A stretch of DNA of 6,410 nt, taken from positions 1 through 6,410 of the forward strand of contig JBQTHV010000086.1 of the NCBI GenBank assembly GCA_052389555.1. Direction: 5' to 3'. The stretch is from JABFSM01 sp052389555 (lineage in GTDB: Bacteria; Gemmatimonadota; Gemmatimonadetes; Gemmatimonadales; GWC2-71-9). Under the pieces are notes generated by a model. It worked only from the letters and a program-made list of their open reading frames with translations, did not search any database and was not told the DNA's origin. Of this stretch, positions 5,906-6,410 are shown piece after piece. Made by a program: the position numbers and the translations under genes. Position 1 is the first letter of the stretch. Every line of letters begins with the position of its first letter.

Positions 5906-6410
5906 ATGACTTGCAAGTGCGCTTCGATCCCGTTCCTCGTCACCCTCGCCCTGATCCCAGGCCCCATTCATGCCCTGCAGATTCAAGGCAACGTGACGAC
6001 CACCGCCGTCGCAGCTCTTCCCCTCGCGGCGCATCCCCAGGGCCAGCAGATGATGGCCCTGGCGGCCCAGAACACGGCTCTGCTCGACGTCAACTTCCAG
6101 TTCCTCAACCAGACCTACGAAAACGACGTGTACGTGAAGGAACCGATCACGGGCAAGAAAATCCGGACCTCCTGCGTCCAGTTCAAGGCATCGAGCGGGT
6201 TCCGGTTCAAGGTGGACCAGCCGTCCTACACCCTCACCAACCAGGGGCTCCGGGTGGAGCAGAACATCGCGAAGATCACCGCCGACGGCCTGACCGCCAA
6301 GTTCATGCTAGGCCCCTGCGTCTGGGTGAGCACCGGAGTCGGGGTGCGGCTCACCGACGTGAAGCTCGTGTATAAGGCCCGGCCAATGGTCTCCTTTCAG
6401 AACAACCTCT
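5906..6410 (+). CDS. Secreted protein of unknown function (N-terminal part)
   Basis: These are the first 168 residues of a gene cut by the right edge. Residues 1-23 (MTCKCASIPFLVTLALIPGP then IHA) form a signal peptide cleaved before LQIQG, so the protein is exported; the two early cysteines (C3, C5) are in the n-region and do not form a lipobox. After a Thr/Ala/Gln-rich start, residues about 60-157 look all-beta: alternating hydrophobic strands such as LLDVNFQFLNQTY, SGFRFKVDQPSYTLTNQGLR and VWVSTGVGVRLTDVKLVY. Single cysteines at C90 (TSCVQFK) and C138 (GPCVWVS) flank this sheet and could form a disulfide in the periplasm. I do not recognise a family. It starts 59 bases after the propeller gene with no terminator between, so it is probably the third gene of the same operon. 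Base composition and codon use resemble its neighbours. The remaining length and any C-terminal domain are not visible. Confidence 0.75.
   Translation, partial: MTCKCASIPFLVTLALIPGPIHALQIQGNVTTTAVAALPLAAHPQGQQMMALAAQNTALLDVNFQFLNQTYENDVYVKEPITGKKIRTSCVQFKASSGFRFKVDQPSYTLTNQGLRVEQNIAKITADGLTAKFMLGPCVWVSTGVGVRLTDVKLVYKARPMVSFQNNL

Noticed and set aside
5911..6375. A 154-codon plus-strand frame at the right end
   Set aside because: The frame beginning at 5906 has a better Shine-Dalgarno position, a signal peptide and plausible beta-strand pattern; this one is Arg/Pro-rich and lies entirely within it.

Overview
High-GC bacterial DNA, most likely from a Gemmatimonadota-type (or Acidobacteria-like) soil bacterium. 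This rests on protein style, not a marker gene: a large regulator joining a SARP/BTAD activator head to a membrane helix and a TPR-rich tail, a secreted Asp-box (Ycf48-like) propeller protein, and the tail of a VPS10/BNR-type exported glycosidase-like protein are typical of those groups.

Left half, minus strand, in order of transcription (right to left): (i) a membrane-anchored SARP-family regulator (667-3291); (ii) a 3'-terminal, frameshifted remnant of a BNR/VPS10-type 'glycosyl hydrolase' protein (428-666), which starts directly after the regulator's stop codon and has no start of its own; (iii) the N-terminal 142 residues of an FAD-dependent oxidase of the monomeric sarcosine oxidase/N-methyltryptophan oxidase family, running off the left edge (1-428). 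In its restored frame the remnant ends in a TGA that overlaps the oxidase ATG (TGATG), a trace of a former translationally coupled gene pair.

Right half, plus strand: an apparent operon of three exported proteins, divergent from the regulator. First is a 191-residue protein made of two gapless tandem modules, each opening with a vicinal Cys-Cys and ending like a CusF-type OB-fold (3401-3976). Second is a 591-residue Asp-box beta-propeller protein with a helical C-terminal region that also carries a Cys-Cys pair (4071-5846). Third is an unrecognised secreted protein cut by the right edge (5906-6410). Gaps of 94 and 59 bases without terminators suggest cotranscription.

The divergent intergenic region (3292-3400) holds a good sigma70-like promoter for the regulator (TTGCCG-N17-TATCAT), with a plus-strand TATGAT almost exactly on top of its -10. 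This favours the GTG at 3291 as the regulator start. A working model, which is inference only, is a CadC/ToxR-like one-component system: the regulator's periplasmic TPR tail senses an envelope state and its cytoplasmic SARP head controls the divergent exported cysteine-containing proteins. No RNA genes, CRISPR arrays, insertion sequences or origins were seen.
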